Shown here: piece after piece, positions 34,251 through 42,784 of the stretch | How the letters are laid out: the number at the start of each line of letters is the position of its first letter | Numbering within the stretch: the first letter of the stretch is position 1 | Origin: Rossellomorea aquimaris | GTDB lineage: Bacteria; Bacillota; Bacilli; Bacillales; Fictibacillaceae | DNA: 64,000 nucleotides | Assembly: GCA_020524245.1 (NCBI GenBank) | Contig: JAIVLN010000001.1 | Span: 744,001 to 808,000, forward strand | Direction: 5' to 3' | Program-made: the position numbers and the translations under genes | The notes under the pieces: model-generated | What the model was told of the DNA's origin: nothing | Seen by the model: only the letters and a program-made list of their open reading frames with translations | The model's database searches: none

Positions 34251-35807
34251 GTGGATAGGAAAAGCAAAATTATGGATTGGCCTACTTTCATAGGTGCTTT
34301 TGTCTTATTGTTAGCCGTAACAGTACCTCTGATTGTTTTCCCTGAACAAGGGGAAGCTGTTGTGTTGGCCATGAACTCATTTATAACAGGAAATTTTGGA
34401 GTTTTATATTTAGTTTTTGGATTAGCTGTACTTATTTTCCTTCTTTACATCGCATTCAGTCGATTTGGAAAGATTCAGATGGGAAAAGATATCAAGCCGG
34501 AGTTCTCCAACTTCTCATGGGCAGCAATGCTATTCTGTGCAGGTATTGGATCAAGTGTCTTATATTGGGGAACGATTGAATGGGCGTATTATTATACAAG
34601 CCCACCACTAGGAGTAGAGCCGAATTCCACTGAAGCGATTCAATGGGCATCATCTTATGGAATCTTTCATTGGGGTCCGGTCGCATGGGCAATTTATTGC
34701 CTACCGGCGTTACCGATTTCTTATTTTTACTATGTGCGAAAGAAACCTGTTCTAAAAATCAGTGAAGCTTGTCGTCCATTAATCGGTCGACTAGCGGATG
34801 GTCCTTTGGGTAAAGTAATTGATGTCCTGTTCATTTTCGGTCTGTTAGGAGGAGCAGGAACAACACTTGCACTTGGTACGCCGTTGATTGCCGCTGGTTT
34901 CAACAACATGTTCGGATGGGAAGAAACACTTTCCTTGAAAACATATATCCTTGTCATTTGTACAGTGATCTTTGCAATCAGTGCATACTCCGGACTTAAG
35001 AAAGGAATCAAAGTCTTAAGTGATATCAACTTATGGCTTTCATTCTTATTACTTGGATTTGTCTTTGTCGTTGGACCGACTGTTTTCTTGACAGAAACGA
35101 CTGTAAACAGTCTTGGTTTGATTGCAGATAACTTCTTCCACATGGCAACTTGGACAGAACCGTTTAATAATTTTGGTCCGTTTGAAAAAACAAGTTTTCC
35201 AGAGTACTGGACAGTGTTCTACTGGGCATGGTGGCTTGTTTATGCGCCGTTTATCGGGTTGTTTATTGCTAAGATTTCAAGAGGACGTACGGTAAAACAA
35301 ATTGTACTGGGTACGATCCTGTACGGTACACTTGGCTGTGTCTTATACTTCGGTCTCCTTGGAAACTATGGTCTATACCTAGAACTAAGCGGACAATTCT
35401 CTGTAGTAGATGTATTGAATAACCAAGGTGCACCAGCAGCCATCATGGGTACGCTTGAACAGCTTCCTTTAGATTGGATTGTCATCCCGGTATTCATCAT
35501 CTTAGCAGTCATCTTCCTTTCAACGACATTTGACTCTGGATCCTATATTCTAGCAGCAGTCGTTCAGAACTATGTAGAAGATGAACCTGTAAAATGGAAC
35601 CGCCTTTTCTGGGCATTTGCATTATCGTTACTACCACTGATTTTGATGTATATCGGTGGACTATCAAGCTTGCAAACGGCAAGTATATTAGGAGCATTCC
35701 CATTACTCATCATTATGACAATGCTCGCCGCTTCCTTCGTCAAGGCAGCGGATCATGATCTAATCATGGCAGAAAAGGAAAAGAAAGAAGCGAAAAAAGC
35801 AAGCTGA
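34251..35807 (+). CDS. BCCT-family transporter, CaiT-like branch
   Basis: 518 residues, 12 predicted helices. Betaine/carnitine/choline transporter with the family block FYWAWWLVYAPFIGLFIAKISRGRTV. In TM3 the Na+-coupled members (OpuD, BetP) have a GMGIG motif; here the sequence is FCAGIGSSVLYWGTIEWAYYY, and the following PPLGVEPNSTEAIQ and GIFHWGPVAWA resemble E. coli CaiT, the Na+-independent carnitine/gamma-butyrobetaine exchanger. The substrate is therefore more likely carnitine, butyrobetaine or a related compound than simple osmotic betaine uptake, but this is inference. GTG start with GGAG at 7 bases. A cre-like site and an 11-bp tandem repeat lie upstream. The gene stands alone. Confidence 0.87.
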   Translation: MDRKSKIMDWPTFIGAFVLLLAVTVPLIVFPEQGEAVVLAMNSFITGNFGVLYLVFGLAVLIFLLYIAFSRFGKIQMGKDIKPEFSNFSWAAMLFCAGIGSSVLYWGTIEWAYYYTSPPLGVEPNSTEAIQWASSYGIFHWGPVAWAIYCLPALPISYFYYVRKKPVLKISEACRPLIGRLADGPLGKVIDVLFIFGLLGGAGTTLALGTPLIAAGFNNMFGWEETLSLKTYILVICTVIFAISAYSGLKKGIKVLSDINLWLSFLLLGFVFVVGPTVFLTETTVNSLGLIADNFFHMATWTEPFNNFGPFEKTSFPEYWTVFYWAWWLVYAPFIGLFIAKISRGRTVKQIVLGTILYGTLGCVLYFGLLGNYGLYLELSGQFSVVDVLNNQGAPAAIMGTLEQLPLDWIVIPVFIILAVIFLSTTFDSGSYILAAVVQNYVEDEPVKWNRLFWAFALSLLPLILMYIGGLSSLQTASILGAFPLLIIMTMLAASFVKAADHDLIMAEKEKKEAKKAS

Positions 35808-35849
35808 TCCTCTAAAACCATTTCCGGAATTTAAATATGTAAAACATAA

Positions 35850-35885
35850 AAACTCTGCCGAATTTCAGTCGGCAGAGTTTTTTTA
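35850..35885 (+). terminator. Terminator after the BCCT transporter
   Basis: AAACTCTGCCGA / TCGGCAGAGTTT with a 7-base loop and a long T run. Confidence 0.9.
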
Positions 35886-35896
35886 TTCAAATGAAA

Positions 35897-35905
35897 TGCT
35901 ATACT
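35897..35905 (+). promoter_or_regulatory. Extended -10 promoter of the GNAT gene
   Basis: TGCTATACT, an extended -10 element, lies 21 bases before the start codon and inside no gene. A -35 box is not evident, as allowed for extended -10 promoters. Confidence 0.4.
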
Positions 35906-35926
35906 TTTAGCGTGAGGAGTGGTTTG

Positions 35927-36505
35927 ATGGCGGTTGTACATATGAAAGGAAACAAGGTGATCCTGAGGGACCTGTCTGTCGTTGACCTTGATGATTTATT
36001 TTATTGGAATTATGAAGCTTCCGATCGTGAACATCTGAAATGGAATGGTCCGTACTATAAAAGACCTTCTCTTGGTAGACAAGAGTTCAAAGAAAAGTTC
36101 AAAGCAGATTTTACGAATATTGAATTGGATCAACCGAGGAAGATTCTCATTATTGAGGTAGATGGGAGACTTATTGGAACAGTCAATTGGTACTGGGAGG
36201 ATGAAGTGACAAATTGGCTCAGTAATGGCATTGTGATCTTTGATTCACGCTATTGGTCTGGAGGGTATGGTACAGAAGCCTTCCAACTATGGACGGATTA
36301 CATTTTTGAAAGTATGGATGTCGTAAGGGTTGGAATTTCGACCTGGTCCGGTAATGTGAGAATGATGAAACTTGCTGAGAAAATCGGCATGATCGAAGAA
36401 GGACGCATCCGGAAAGCAAGAATAGTAGATGGAAAATATTATGATTCTATTAAAATGGGCATTCTACGAGAAGAATGGGAGCAAATGAAGCAAAAGACAC
36501 CTTGA
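35927..36505 (+). CDS. GNAT-family N-acetyltransferase (RimJ/RimL-like)
   Basis: 192 residues from the ATG at 35927, which has AGGAG 7 bases upstream; an upstream in-frame ATG at 35891 lies in the promoter. The fold segments are VILRDLSVVDLDDLFYW at the N-terminus, LIGTVNWYWED, and the acetyl-CoA pyrophosphate-binding region in SRYWSGGYGTEAFQLWTDYIFE, with the RimJ/RimL-type VRVGISTWSGNVRMMKLAEKIG. It acetylates an amino group of an unknown protein, antibiotic or metabolite. The terminator begins inside its last codons. Confidence 0.8.
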   Translation: MAVVHMKGNKVILRDLSVVDLDDLFYWNYEASDREHLKWNGPYYKRPSLGRQEFKEKFKADFTNIELDQPRKILIIEVDGRLIGTVNWYWEDEVTNWLSNGIVIFDSRYWSGGYGTEAFQLWTDYIFESMDVVRVGISTWSGNVRMMKLAEKIGMIEEGRIRKARIVDGKYYDSIKMGILREEWEQMKQKTP

Positions 36506-36519
36506 GGGGTGTCTTTTTA
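36492..36519 (+). terminator. Shared terminator of convergent GNAT and small membrane protein genes
   Basis: AAAAGACACC / GGTGTCTTTTT; the GNAT stop codon lies in the loop. Usable on both strands. Confidence 0.85.
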
Positions 36520-36738
36520 ACGTTTCTTAATGTTCAAAATGGTCATGAATAACAACACTATGATTAAGAAAATCCCTACAAAAGGTATGCCGATATGTAT
36601 AGCAAAATATTTTTGAATCTCTAAGCCTTGAGCATATCTTTCAGAGAACAAGTGATAATTAAAAAAATCTATCGTTCGTAGTTTCCAAACGATGTATACA
36701 ACTAAAATCCAGCCTAGGATCAGGGCAAATCTTTTCAA
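36517..36738 (-). CDS. Small two-helix membrane protein
   Basis: 73 residues. Two hydrophobic segments, about residues 4-19 and 46-67, are separated by a polar loop (RTIDFFNYHLFSERYAQGLEIQKYF), and the tail is basic (NIKKR). The start is a TTG at 36738 with GGAGG 9 bases upstream. I do not recognise the family. It stands alone, convergent with the GNAT gene. Confidence 0.55.
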   Translation of the reverse strand: MKRFALILGWILVVYIVWKLRTIDFFNYHLFSERYAQGLEIQKYFAIHIGIPFVGIFLIIVLLFMTILNIKKR

Positions 36739-36866
36739 GGTAAAAAACCTCCATTCAGTAGAATTTACGATGATCCCTTCTTTTGGTTCCGTGTTTCACG
36801 TTTAAAAATATTTTTAATCGGTAATGGATTAGTAGATTCATTTTTCAATATAAGGAGGCAAATAAT

Positions 36867-37664
36867 ATGAGATTCTCCGAAAAGCTGCAAAACCTAGAAA
36901 AACAGAAAGCTGAGGGCTCTCAGAAAATTTTATCAGTATACTTAAATACAGACCGTAGCCGCCCTGATCAACAAGGTGGCGAGTGGAAAATCAAGCTAAA
37001 AAACGGTTTAAACAAGTTCGAGGAATACATTGAAGAAATGGGTGACCATGACGAACTGAAAGGTTATCGAGAGTTGAAAGACAAAGTGTATAACAAAATT
37101 ACAGGAAGAGAACGCGAGCTCAAGCGAAGTGTTGTACTATTTGCGACACCTGATGAAAGCATTTGGATCATGGAAGATTTGCAAGTACCGATTGAAACGT
37201 CCTTCCATTGGGAAGACAAGCCTGTTCTGGATCAATTGAAGGAATTGCAATCCAATTATCCTTACAGCGGAATCATTGTCATCCATAAAGAGGACGCCAC
37301 TGTTCTTGAAACAGAGATGGGTGTGCTTGTGAATGAATACCATTATTCATTCGACCCTGACATTGACGACTGGCGTGAACATCAAGGTCCAATGGCTGCT
37401 TCCATATCCGCAGCCGACACGAACAAAAAGGATGAATTTCAGGAACGTTTTGAAGAAAATCAAAAACGTTGGTTAAAAGACTTGAGTTCTAAGATCACCA
37501 AAAAGGCGAAGAAGAACAAATGGAAAGAAACCTATCTAATGGGAGAGAAAGGTTATCTGAACGAATTTGAACGTCATCTCCCTATCAAGGAAACGAAGAA
37601 AACAGGTAAAAACCCTAGTCGGATGGAACCATCCAAGATCATTGACCAAGTTATTGCTGGGTAA
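36867..37664 (+). CDS. VLRF1/baeRF-like (release-factor-related) protein
   Basis: 265 residues, cytoplasmic and lysine-rich. The first part (residues 18-60, KILSVYLNTDRSRPDQQGG) and the strand KRSVVLFATPDESIWIMEDLQVPIET resemble bacterial homologues of archaeo-eukaryotic release factor 1 domains, including the VLRF1 group related to Vms1, which release nascent chains from stalled ribosomes. The central loop that would carry the catalytic residue is not obvious (DDWREHQGP). The basic C-terminal part (RWLKDLSSKITKKAKKNKWKE) suits RNA or ribosome binding. AAGGAGG stands in front of the ATG. Family assignment is from memory of the pattern and is tentative. Confidence 0.5.
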   Translation: MRFSEKLQNLEKQKAEGSQKILSVYLNTDRSRPDQQGGEWKIKLKNGLNKFEEYIEEMGDHDELKGYRELKDKVYNKITGRERELKRSVVLFATPDESIWIMEDLQVPIETSFHWEDKPVLDQLKELQSNYPYSGIIVIHKEDATVLETEMGVLVNEYHYSFDPDIDDWREHQGPMAASISAADTNKKDEFQERFEENQKRWLKDLSSKITKKAKKNKWKETYLMGEKGYLNEFERHLPIKETKKTGKNPSRMEPSKIIDQVIAG

Positions 37665-37700
37665 AGCTTCATAATAATGACCTCCCCCCTAAATATAACG

Positions 37701-37733
37701 AAGAGACCGGAATAACCTTCGGTCTCTTTTTTG
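37701..37733 (+). terminator. Bidirectional terminator
   Basis: AAGAGACCG / CGGTCTCTT with T and A runs on both sides, between the convergent VLRF1-like and L,D-transpeptidase genes. Confidence 0.85.
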
Positions 37734-37735
37734 TA

Positions 37736-38071
37736 TCAATTATGGATCCAGACATTCGTCCCAATCGGAACCAGGGTAGCGAGTTCGTTCACATCCTTGT
37801 TGTACATCCGAATGCATCCTTTTGATACATTTTTGCCGATTGAGGAGGGATCGTTTGTCCCATGGATGCCATAGTGCGGTCTTGAAAGGCCCATCCACAT
37901 CGTCCCATAAGGTCCACCAGGATCAGGTTGTTTGTTGATGATTGTATATTCTCCGGTTGGAGTCGGGGTCAGCATTTTTCCTACTGCTATGGGATACGTT
38001 TTCAGAAGCCTGGTATGATCAAATAATTTGAGCTGATGTTTTTTCAACGCTACATCAATCCAAAGCGGCAT
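37736..38071 (-). CDS. Short L,D-transpeptidase (YkuD domain)
   Basis: 111 residues, essentially only the catalytic YkuD domain. The active site is [20 protein letters not shown] with His70 and nucleophile Cys86. The family makes 3-3 cross-links in peptidoglycan or attaches proteins to it. There is no signal peptide, LysM or membrane segment, so export is unexplained; similar one-domain versions exist in Bacillus and may act in the forespore or leave by another route. GAGGGTGATCTCCT precedes the ATG. Upstream lies the 21-bp repeat region. Confidence 0.85.
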   Translation of the reverse strand: MPLWIDVALKKHQLKLFDHTRLLKTYPIAVGKMLTPTPTGEYTIINKQPDPGGPYGTMWMGLSRPHYGIHGTNDPSSIGKNVSKGCIRMYNKDVNELATLVPIGTNVWIHN

Positions 38072-38154
38072 AGGAGATCACCCTCCCTCTTTTGATTCAC
38101 TATATGCTTGGAGGAAATATTTTATTTTGAAGCTGGAGAGGCATTTGCAGAGGA

Positions 38155-38255
38155 ACTTGGGGAACTTTCCGGTCAGCTTGTGGAAGTTTCACGGTGACTT
38201 GGGGAACTTTCACTCTGACTTGGGGAACTTTCATACAAACTTGTGGAATTTAGTA
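38155..38255. repeat. Five-copy 21-bp tandem repeat
   Basis: Degenerate units with core CTTGKGGAASTTTC begin at 38156, 38177, 38198, 38219 and 38240, each exactly 21 bases apart. Because 21 is divisible by three, every frame shows a 7-residue repeat (for example LGNFHSD on plus and KVPQV on minus). A weak open frame with a TTG start at 38127 covers it but then runs antisense through kynA. Position: between the kynA terminator and the start of the L,D-transpeptidase gene. Function unknown. Confidence 0.8.
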
Positions 38256-38280
38256 ATTTTTTACTATCAATTACAACAGA

Positions 38281-38308
38281 AAAAGCACGTGCGTCTGCAC
38301 GTGCTCTC
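38281..38308 (-). terminator. kyn operon terminator
   Basis: AGCACGTGC GTCT GCACGTGCT, perfect 9-bp stem, followed by TTTTTTC on the minus strand. Confidence 0.9.
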
Positions 38309-38319
38309 CTATTACAATT

Positions 38320-39174
38320 TTATAGTTCTGTGCGAATGTCCCATAGTTCTGGGAAAAAGCGGTGGTCGAGGACTCGCTTCAAATAAGATACCCCAGAAGA
38401 GCCGCCTGTCCCCATCTTATGACCGATGATTCTCTCGACAGTCTTCATATGACGGAATCGCCACTGTTGAAGCCAATCTTCAATGTCCACCAATTTTTCC
38501 GCTAATTGATACAGGTTCCAATATTGATCTACGTTTCGGTACACTTCGACCCACGCTGCTTTAACTGTCGGATCCCCTTCATACGTGACGGAAAAATCGC
38601 GACGCAATAATTTCGGATTGATTTCAAAACCGGCATTGGAAAGCTCTTGTATGGCTGCATCATAAATGCTCGGCGCTTCAAAAGCCTCTTTCAATTTGGC
38701 ATGCAATTCCGGGTCTTTCTTATAGATCTCCAAAACATGCGGCGTCTTATAACCGAGAGCAAACTCGATCATCCGATACTGATACGATTGAAATCCAGAA
38801 GCTTGACCAAGACTGTCTCTGAACTCTAGATACTCTGAAGGGGTCAATGTGGAAAGCACATCCCAAGCTTGAATGATTTGGGACTGGACCTTCGACACAC
38901 GCGCTAACATTTTGAATGCTGGCTGCATCTCACTGTTCCGGATGCAATCAATCGCTGCATTCAACTCATGCAGAATCATCTTCATCCATAGTTCACTTAC
39001 TTGATGGATGACGATGAACAACATCTCATCATGATGACCAGACAATCTGGATTGACTGGAAAGCAAACGATCCAGCTGTAAATATTCACCGTACGTCATG
39101 TTTTTTGAAAAATCAGTATGAATCCCTTTTTCTGTTACATACTTCTCTTTTCCTTCTTCATGTTTGTTTCCCAT
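38320..39174 (-). CDS. kynA: Tryptophan 2,3-dioxygenase
   Basis: 284 residues from the ATG at 39174 (GTGAG 7 bases upstream; a GTG at 39186 is an alternative start). Haem enzyme opening the indole ring of L-tryptophan to N-formylkynurenine. Characteristic blocks are [52 protein letters not shown] and the haem ligand region [19 protein letters not shown]. It is the second gene of the kynU-kynA operon, 31 bases after kynU. No formamidase gene (kynB) lies in the operon. Confidence 0.95.
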   Translation of the reverse strand: MGNKHEEGKEKYVTEKGIHTDFSKNMTYGEYLQLDRLLSSQSRLSGHHDEMLFIVIHQVSELWMKMILHELNAAIDCIRNSEMQPAFKMLARVSKVQSQIIQAWDVLSTLTPSEYLEFRDSLGQASGFQSYQYRMIEFALGYKTPHVLEIYKKDPELHAKLKEAFEAPSIYDAAIQELSNAGFEINPKLLRRDFSVTYEGDPTVKAAWVEVYRNVDQYWNLYQLAEKLVDIEDWLQQWRFRHMKTVERIIGHKMGTGGSSGVSYLKRVLDHRFFPELWDIRTEL

Positions 39175-39205
39175 CGTCTCACTCACTTTCTTTTTACGAT
39201 AACAA

Positions 39206-40492
39206 TTATGCCACTACGCCACGCTTATTTTCATATTGCTTATACTGCTCTTCGTCCATGATCTGTTTCAAGATGTGAATGGCATTCCAGACATCTTCAA
39301 AAGTGTTGTAAAGTGCTGTAGGTGTCAAACGGATTCCATTCGGATTACGGAAATCCGGAATCACCTTATTCGCTTTAAGCGCTTTACAGATCCGTGCGGC
39401 TTCTGGATGCTCCAAGTAAACATGTCCACCTCTACGATGATCTTCTCTAGGATTCCCAATTTCAAAACCATGATCTATTAGTTCATGTTCAACGAGATCC
39501 ATCATGTATTGGGTCAGACGAAGCGATTTCTTCCGTAAACGATTGATACCTGCTTCTGCAAAGATTTCGAGAGACCCTTTCAGTGGTGCCAGGCTTAACA
39601 TATGCGGCGTTCCAATCTGGAAGGCTCCTGCTGTTGAAGCTGGGGTCAATTGATGATCCATATCAAACTGTTTATTTTTATCCGAGCTGAACCAACCTGC
39701 GAGACCTGGTGCTTGTCCTAAATGCTTCTCGTTGACATAGATTCCTGCTACAGAACCCGGTCCTGCATTCACATATTTATAGTTACACCAAAACGCAAAA
39801 TCGGCACCCCATTCACTCAATGCATGCGGCAATGCCCCAATTGAGTGACAGAGATCAAATCCGATCGTGATTCCACGCTTGTGCGCTTCCTCTGTCAGTC
39901 GTTTCATGTCCAACACTTGGCCGCTTCGGTACATGACACTTGGCAACATGATCAAGGCTATCTCTTCTGTCATCGCGTCAATGATATCGTCTTCTTCTAC
40001 AATTCTACCGTCCGGGCTTTTTACCTGAACGAGGTGTTCTGTCGGGTCATACCCTTTCAACTTCAACTGGCTTTGCAAAGCGAAAATGTCAGACGGAAAA
40101 GTCAGTTCATCTGCTAATATCTTCGTCTTTTTACCTTCAGGTTTGTAAAATGTCGCCACTAACTGGTGCAGATCAACTGTGGTTGAACCGGTTGCGATGA
40201 CCTCTTCAGGCTTTGCTCCAACAAGCGGTGCAGACATCTCACCTAATTTTTCCGACATATAAAACCATGGATCATTGCCTTCCGTCCAGCCATCAATCCC
40301 ATATTCTTTCCAGGATTCCTTCAGGTCTTCTAGAGACTTCTCTGCCCGTTTCGACAGCAATCCTAGTGAATTCCCGATCAGATAGATCGAATCTTCTTTT
40401 ACATAAAATTCATCACGGAAGGATGCCAATTCATCTTGTTGATCAAGCTGCTTCGCATATTCTTTGGATGCATCGAATGATTGCGTCCCCAT
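39206..40492 (-). CDS. kynU: Kynureninase
   Basis: 428 residues. PLP enzyme cleaving L-kynurenine to anthranilate and alanine. The PLP lysine is in [20 protein letters not shown]; other blocks are [40 protein letters not shown] and the C-terminal [25 protein letters not shown] leads into the ATG. First gene of the kyn operon, driven by the promoter at 40528-40557 within the TetR operator region. Confidence 0.95.
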   Translation of the reverse strand: MGTQSFDASKEYAKQLDQQDELASFRDEFYVKEDSIYLIGNSLGLLSKRAEKSLEDLKESWKEYGIDGWTEGNDPWFYMSEKLGEMSAPLVGAKPEEVIATGSTTVDLHQLVATFYKPEGKKTKILADELTFPSDIFALQSQLKLKGYDPTEHLVQVKSPDGRIVEEDDIIDAMTEEIALIMLPSVMYRSGQVLDMKRLTEEAHKRGITIGFDLCHSIGALPHALSEWGADFAFWCNYKYVNAGPGSVAGIYVNEKHLGQAPGLAGWFSSDKNKQFDMDHQLTPASTAGAFQIGTPHMLSLAPLKGSLEIFAEAGINRLRKKSLRLTQYMMDLVEHELIDHGFEIGNPREDHRRGGHVYLEHPEAARICKALKANKVIPDFRNPNGIRLTPTALYNTFEDVWNAIHILKQIMDEEQYKQYENKRGVVA

Positions 40493-40527
40493 TGGATCGA
40501 CTCCTTTTTTGGTATGTAATTAATTTC

Positions 40528-40557
40528 ACTATACAGTTGAAATTGACAAAGTGTCAA
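40528..40557 (-). promoter_or_regulatory. kyn operon promoter
   Basis: On the minus strand TTGACA, an 18-base spacer and TATAGT. The -35 box is part of the palindromic operator. Confidence 0.65.
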
Positions 40558-40576
40558 TGACATCATGTCATTGACA
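40542..40576. promoter_or_regulatory. Composite palindromic operator between kynU and the TetR gene
   Basis: A perfect inverted repeat with 12-bp arms, TGTCAATGACAT (40552-40563) and ATGTCATTGACA (40565-40576), around one C. Its left arm also forms a second palindrome, ATTGACA-AAG-TGTCAAT (40542-40558). The region covers the -35 boxes of both divergent promoters, so a bound TetR dimer pair would shut off both genes. Confidence 0.8.
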
Positions 40577-40599
40577 TTCCATTCCTGCCTATATAAAAT
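40571..40599 (+). promoter_or_regulatory. Promoter of the TetR gene
   Basis: TTGACA, a 17-base spacer and TAAAAT; the -35 coincides with the right end of the operator, implying autoregulation. Confidence 0.7.
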
Positions 40600-40630
40600 G
40601 AAATCACCTATTTAAAAGGGTGGAAAAAGA

Positions 40631-41245
40631 ATGACCGAGAAAAACGAAACGTTGACAAAAAGACAACTGAAATCCCTGCAAACACGTGAGAATTTGTTAG
40701 ATGCAGCAAGCCGCATTTTTGTTGAACAAGGTTTTCAGAAAACAACCATTACACAGATCATTAAACAGGCCGATACCGGATATGGAACGGCGTATGTTCA
40801 CTTCAAGAATAAGGATGACATTCTCATCGCGTTAATGGAAGATGTCATGAACAAATTCTATGAAATAGCCGAACTACCCTTCCGTCCATCCAGTACAGAT
40901 GAAGCTTTACAAATGATTCAAAAACAAGTTCGGATGTTTCTGGAGATGGCGAAGAAAGAACATCGGATGTTATCTGTCGTTGAAGAAGCAATTGGACAAT
41001 CTGATGCCGTTCATCATAAATGGAGCGAAATCCGGGAAAGGTTTATCCATAGGATTGCAGAAGACATCCGTTTCTCTCAACAAAGCGGAATCGCTTATAA
41101 AGACGTGGATGCAGAAATGGTCAGCAGAGGCTGGTTCTATTCCAATGAGATGTATTTATGGGAGATTGTACGGTACAACCCTGACTCTATTGAAACCATA
41201 GTCCACAACCTTTCAACCATGTATGTGAGAGGCTTATACCAATAA
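40631..41245 (+). CDS. TetR-family transcriptional regulator, probable regulator of kynU-kynA
   Basis: 204 residues. The N-terminal TetR helix-turn-helix is LLDAASRIFVEQGFQKTTITQIIKQADTGYGTAYVHFKNKDDIL in pattern (residues about 20-63). The C-terminal half is an all-helical ligand-binding domain. The gene is divergent from the tryptophan degradation operon with a large palindrome between, so it probably represses kynU-kynA and itself, with a tryptophan-pathway compound as inducer. The regulatory link is inferred from position and operator. Confidence 0.85.
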   Translation: MTEKNETLTKRQLKSLQTRENLLDAASRIFVEQGFQKTTITQIIKQADTGYGTAYVHFKNKDDILIALMEDVMNKFYEIAELPFRPSSTDEALQMIQKQVRMFLEMAKKEHRMLSVVEEAIGQSDAVHHKWSEIRERFIHRIAEDIRFSQQSGIAYKDVDAEMVSRGWFYSNEMYLWEIVRYNPDSIETIVHNLSTMYVRGLYQ

Positions 41246-41249
41246 TTTT

Positions 41250-41281
41250 GAAGATGACTTGCTAATCGTCATCTTCTTTTT
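41250..41281 (+). terminator. Terminator after the TetR gene
   Basis: GAAGATGAC / GTCATCTTC hairpin with a 9-base loop followed by TTTTTG. Confidence 0.85.
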
Positions 41282-41377
41282 GTTTTTCATAGATTCTATT
41301 GCATAGTTTGGAAAAAAGACGGGTAGACAATTAAGAAGTATTCATTAACAAAGCAGGTGTTCCCTATCGAAGTCAAA

Positions 41378-42745
41378 ATGCCGAAATCTATGAGAAAATA
41401 TTTTAAGATGTCCAAAAGACAGCGCTGGGAAGAGATCAACGCAACCTTATGGTTCACACCGGGCATTTATATTTTCCTATCCATATTATTAGCTGTCTTT
41501 ACCTTAGTGCTCGATTTGAAAGTGGACCTTAGTCAGTACGTCAATGTGAAACTGACATCTGAAGCCCGTCTAACGCGTATTCTAGTTAGTACACTGATTG
41601 GCGGAATATTAACGTTAAGCGCCTTCACCTTCAACTCCTTGCTTGTCGTACTGACAACGTTCAGTGGTCAATTTTCACCTAGGATGTTGCTGAATTTCGT
41701 ATCTGACAAGAAAACCCAACACGTTCTTGGAATCTTCAATGGTAGTTTCATTTACGTATTAACCGTTTTCCTTTTCATAAGCAACACTGATGATGAACGT
41801 TATCTTGCCATCCCGATCATAACCGTCTTTCTCGCATTCTTGACAGCCGTGACATTCATTTATTTCATTAATCACGCTACTACCTGGATGCAAGTTCATA
41901 ACATAGTGGACAATATGAAAGAAATCTCGAAGCGAATCATCAACTTATCGATTTTAAAAGAAGTCGAACCGTACCGAAGTACTCAAGATATGAAGTTGGA
42001 TAACAAAGAATATCCGAAAGATGGTCATCCGATTGATTCCAAAGAGTCGGGTTATATCCAGTTGGTCAACTACGTCAAATTGATCGAGATTGCCAAAAGG
42101 GATAATCTGGTCGTTCGATTCGAATATGGTGTTGGAGAATATGTTTTGGAAGGAGCTCCAATCCTCACCTACTGGAAAGAAAAAGAGACCGCAATCAATG
42201 AGCTTGAGTACTTAAATACTATTGAACTGGGACATAAGCAAACAGAAATTCAAGACTTGGAATTCGGTGTAAATAAACTATCTGAGATCGCCATTAAGGG
42301 ACTAGGGAATAATGATCCGAAGACTGCAGTGAACACAATCCATCAAATGTCGGATCTGTTGACCATCATCGCTAAATACACACATTTTTCACCTTTTCTT
42401 ATCGATGAAGATGAAAATATCCGAGTCATCCTGAAAGAGGAGGATTTTGAATATTACTTATACAGGGGCTTTGCTCACATTCGCCACTATGCGGATCGGA
42501 ACTGGATCATCATCACAGAAATCCTATCCTCGTTAAAATCAATGGCCAAATCGATGAATCATATTTTTCACAAGGACTTATGGAACTTTGCGGTCCAAAC
42601 GGTAAAAGGCATTGAAGAACATGAAATCTATTACTTGGATCGGAAGTATCTGCTTTCTGAACTATCTCAACTCTCGACCGTAACTGACAGGGAAAGTGAA
42701 TATCAGGAGATGGAGAGAGCGTTTGAAAGAAAATATGAACAATAA
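41378..42745 (+). CDS. DUF2254-family membrane protein
   Basis: 455 residues from the ATG at 41378; a GTG at 41357 is possible and neither has a strong ribosome site. Four hydrophobic helices occupy roughly the first 160 residues (FTPGIYIFLSILLAVFTLVL, LVSTLIGGILTLSAFTFNSL, VLGIFNGSFIYVLTVFLF and the IITVFLAFLTAVTFIYFI segment), followed by a cytoplasmic domain of about 280 residues. The AFTFNSLLVVLTTFSGQFSPRML block is typical of the DUF2254 group of predicted membrane proteins of unknown function. It stands alone, ending at a perfect palindromic hairpin. Confidence 0.7.
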   Translation: MPKSMRKYFKMSKRQRWEEINATLWFTPGIYIFLSILLAVFTLVLDLKVDLSQYVNVKLTSEARLTRILVSTLIGGILTLSAFTFNSLLVVLTTFSGQFSPRMLLNFVSDKKTQHVLGIFNGSFIYVLTVFLFISNTDDERYLAIPIITVFLAFLTAVTFIYFINHATTWMQVHNIVDNMKEISKRIINLSILKEVEPYRSTQDMKLDNKEYPKDGHPIDSKESGYIQLVNYVKLIEIAKRDNLVVRFEYGVGEYVLEGAPILTYWKEKETAINELEYLNTIELGHKQTEIQDLEFGVNKLSEIAIKGLGNNDPKTAVNTIHQMSDLLTIIAKYTHFSPFLIDEDENIRVILKEEDFEYYLYRGFAHIRHYADRNWIIITEILSSLKSMAKSMNHIFHKDLWNFAVQTVKGIEEHEIYYLDRKYLLSELSQLSTVTDRESEYQEMERAFERKYEQ

Positions 42746-42748
42746 CGA

Positions 42749-42776
42749 AGAGCTTGGAATTCCAAGCTCTCTTTTG
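42749..42776 (+). terminator. Terminator between convergent genes
   Basis: AGAGCTTGGAA and TTCCAAGCTCT form a perfect 22-bp palindrome (42749-42770) followed by CTTTTGTT. Confidence 0.75.
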
Positions 42777-42784
42777 TTACAACA

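Noticed and set aside
38155-38255. CRISPR array
   Set aside because: Unit length is 21 bases with degenerate copies and no unique spacers of constant length; no cas genes.
38127-38429. Open frame encoding a 7-residue repeat peptide over the 21-bp tandem repeats
   Set aside because: TTG start with GGAGG at a poor 12-base spacing, and the second half is antisense to kynA across its terminator. Kept only as a repeat.
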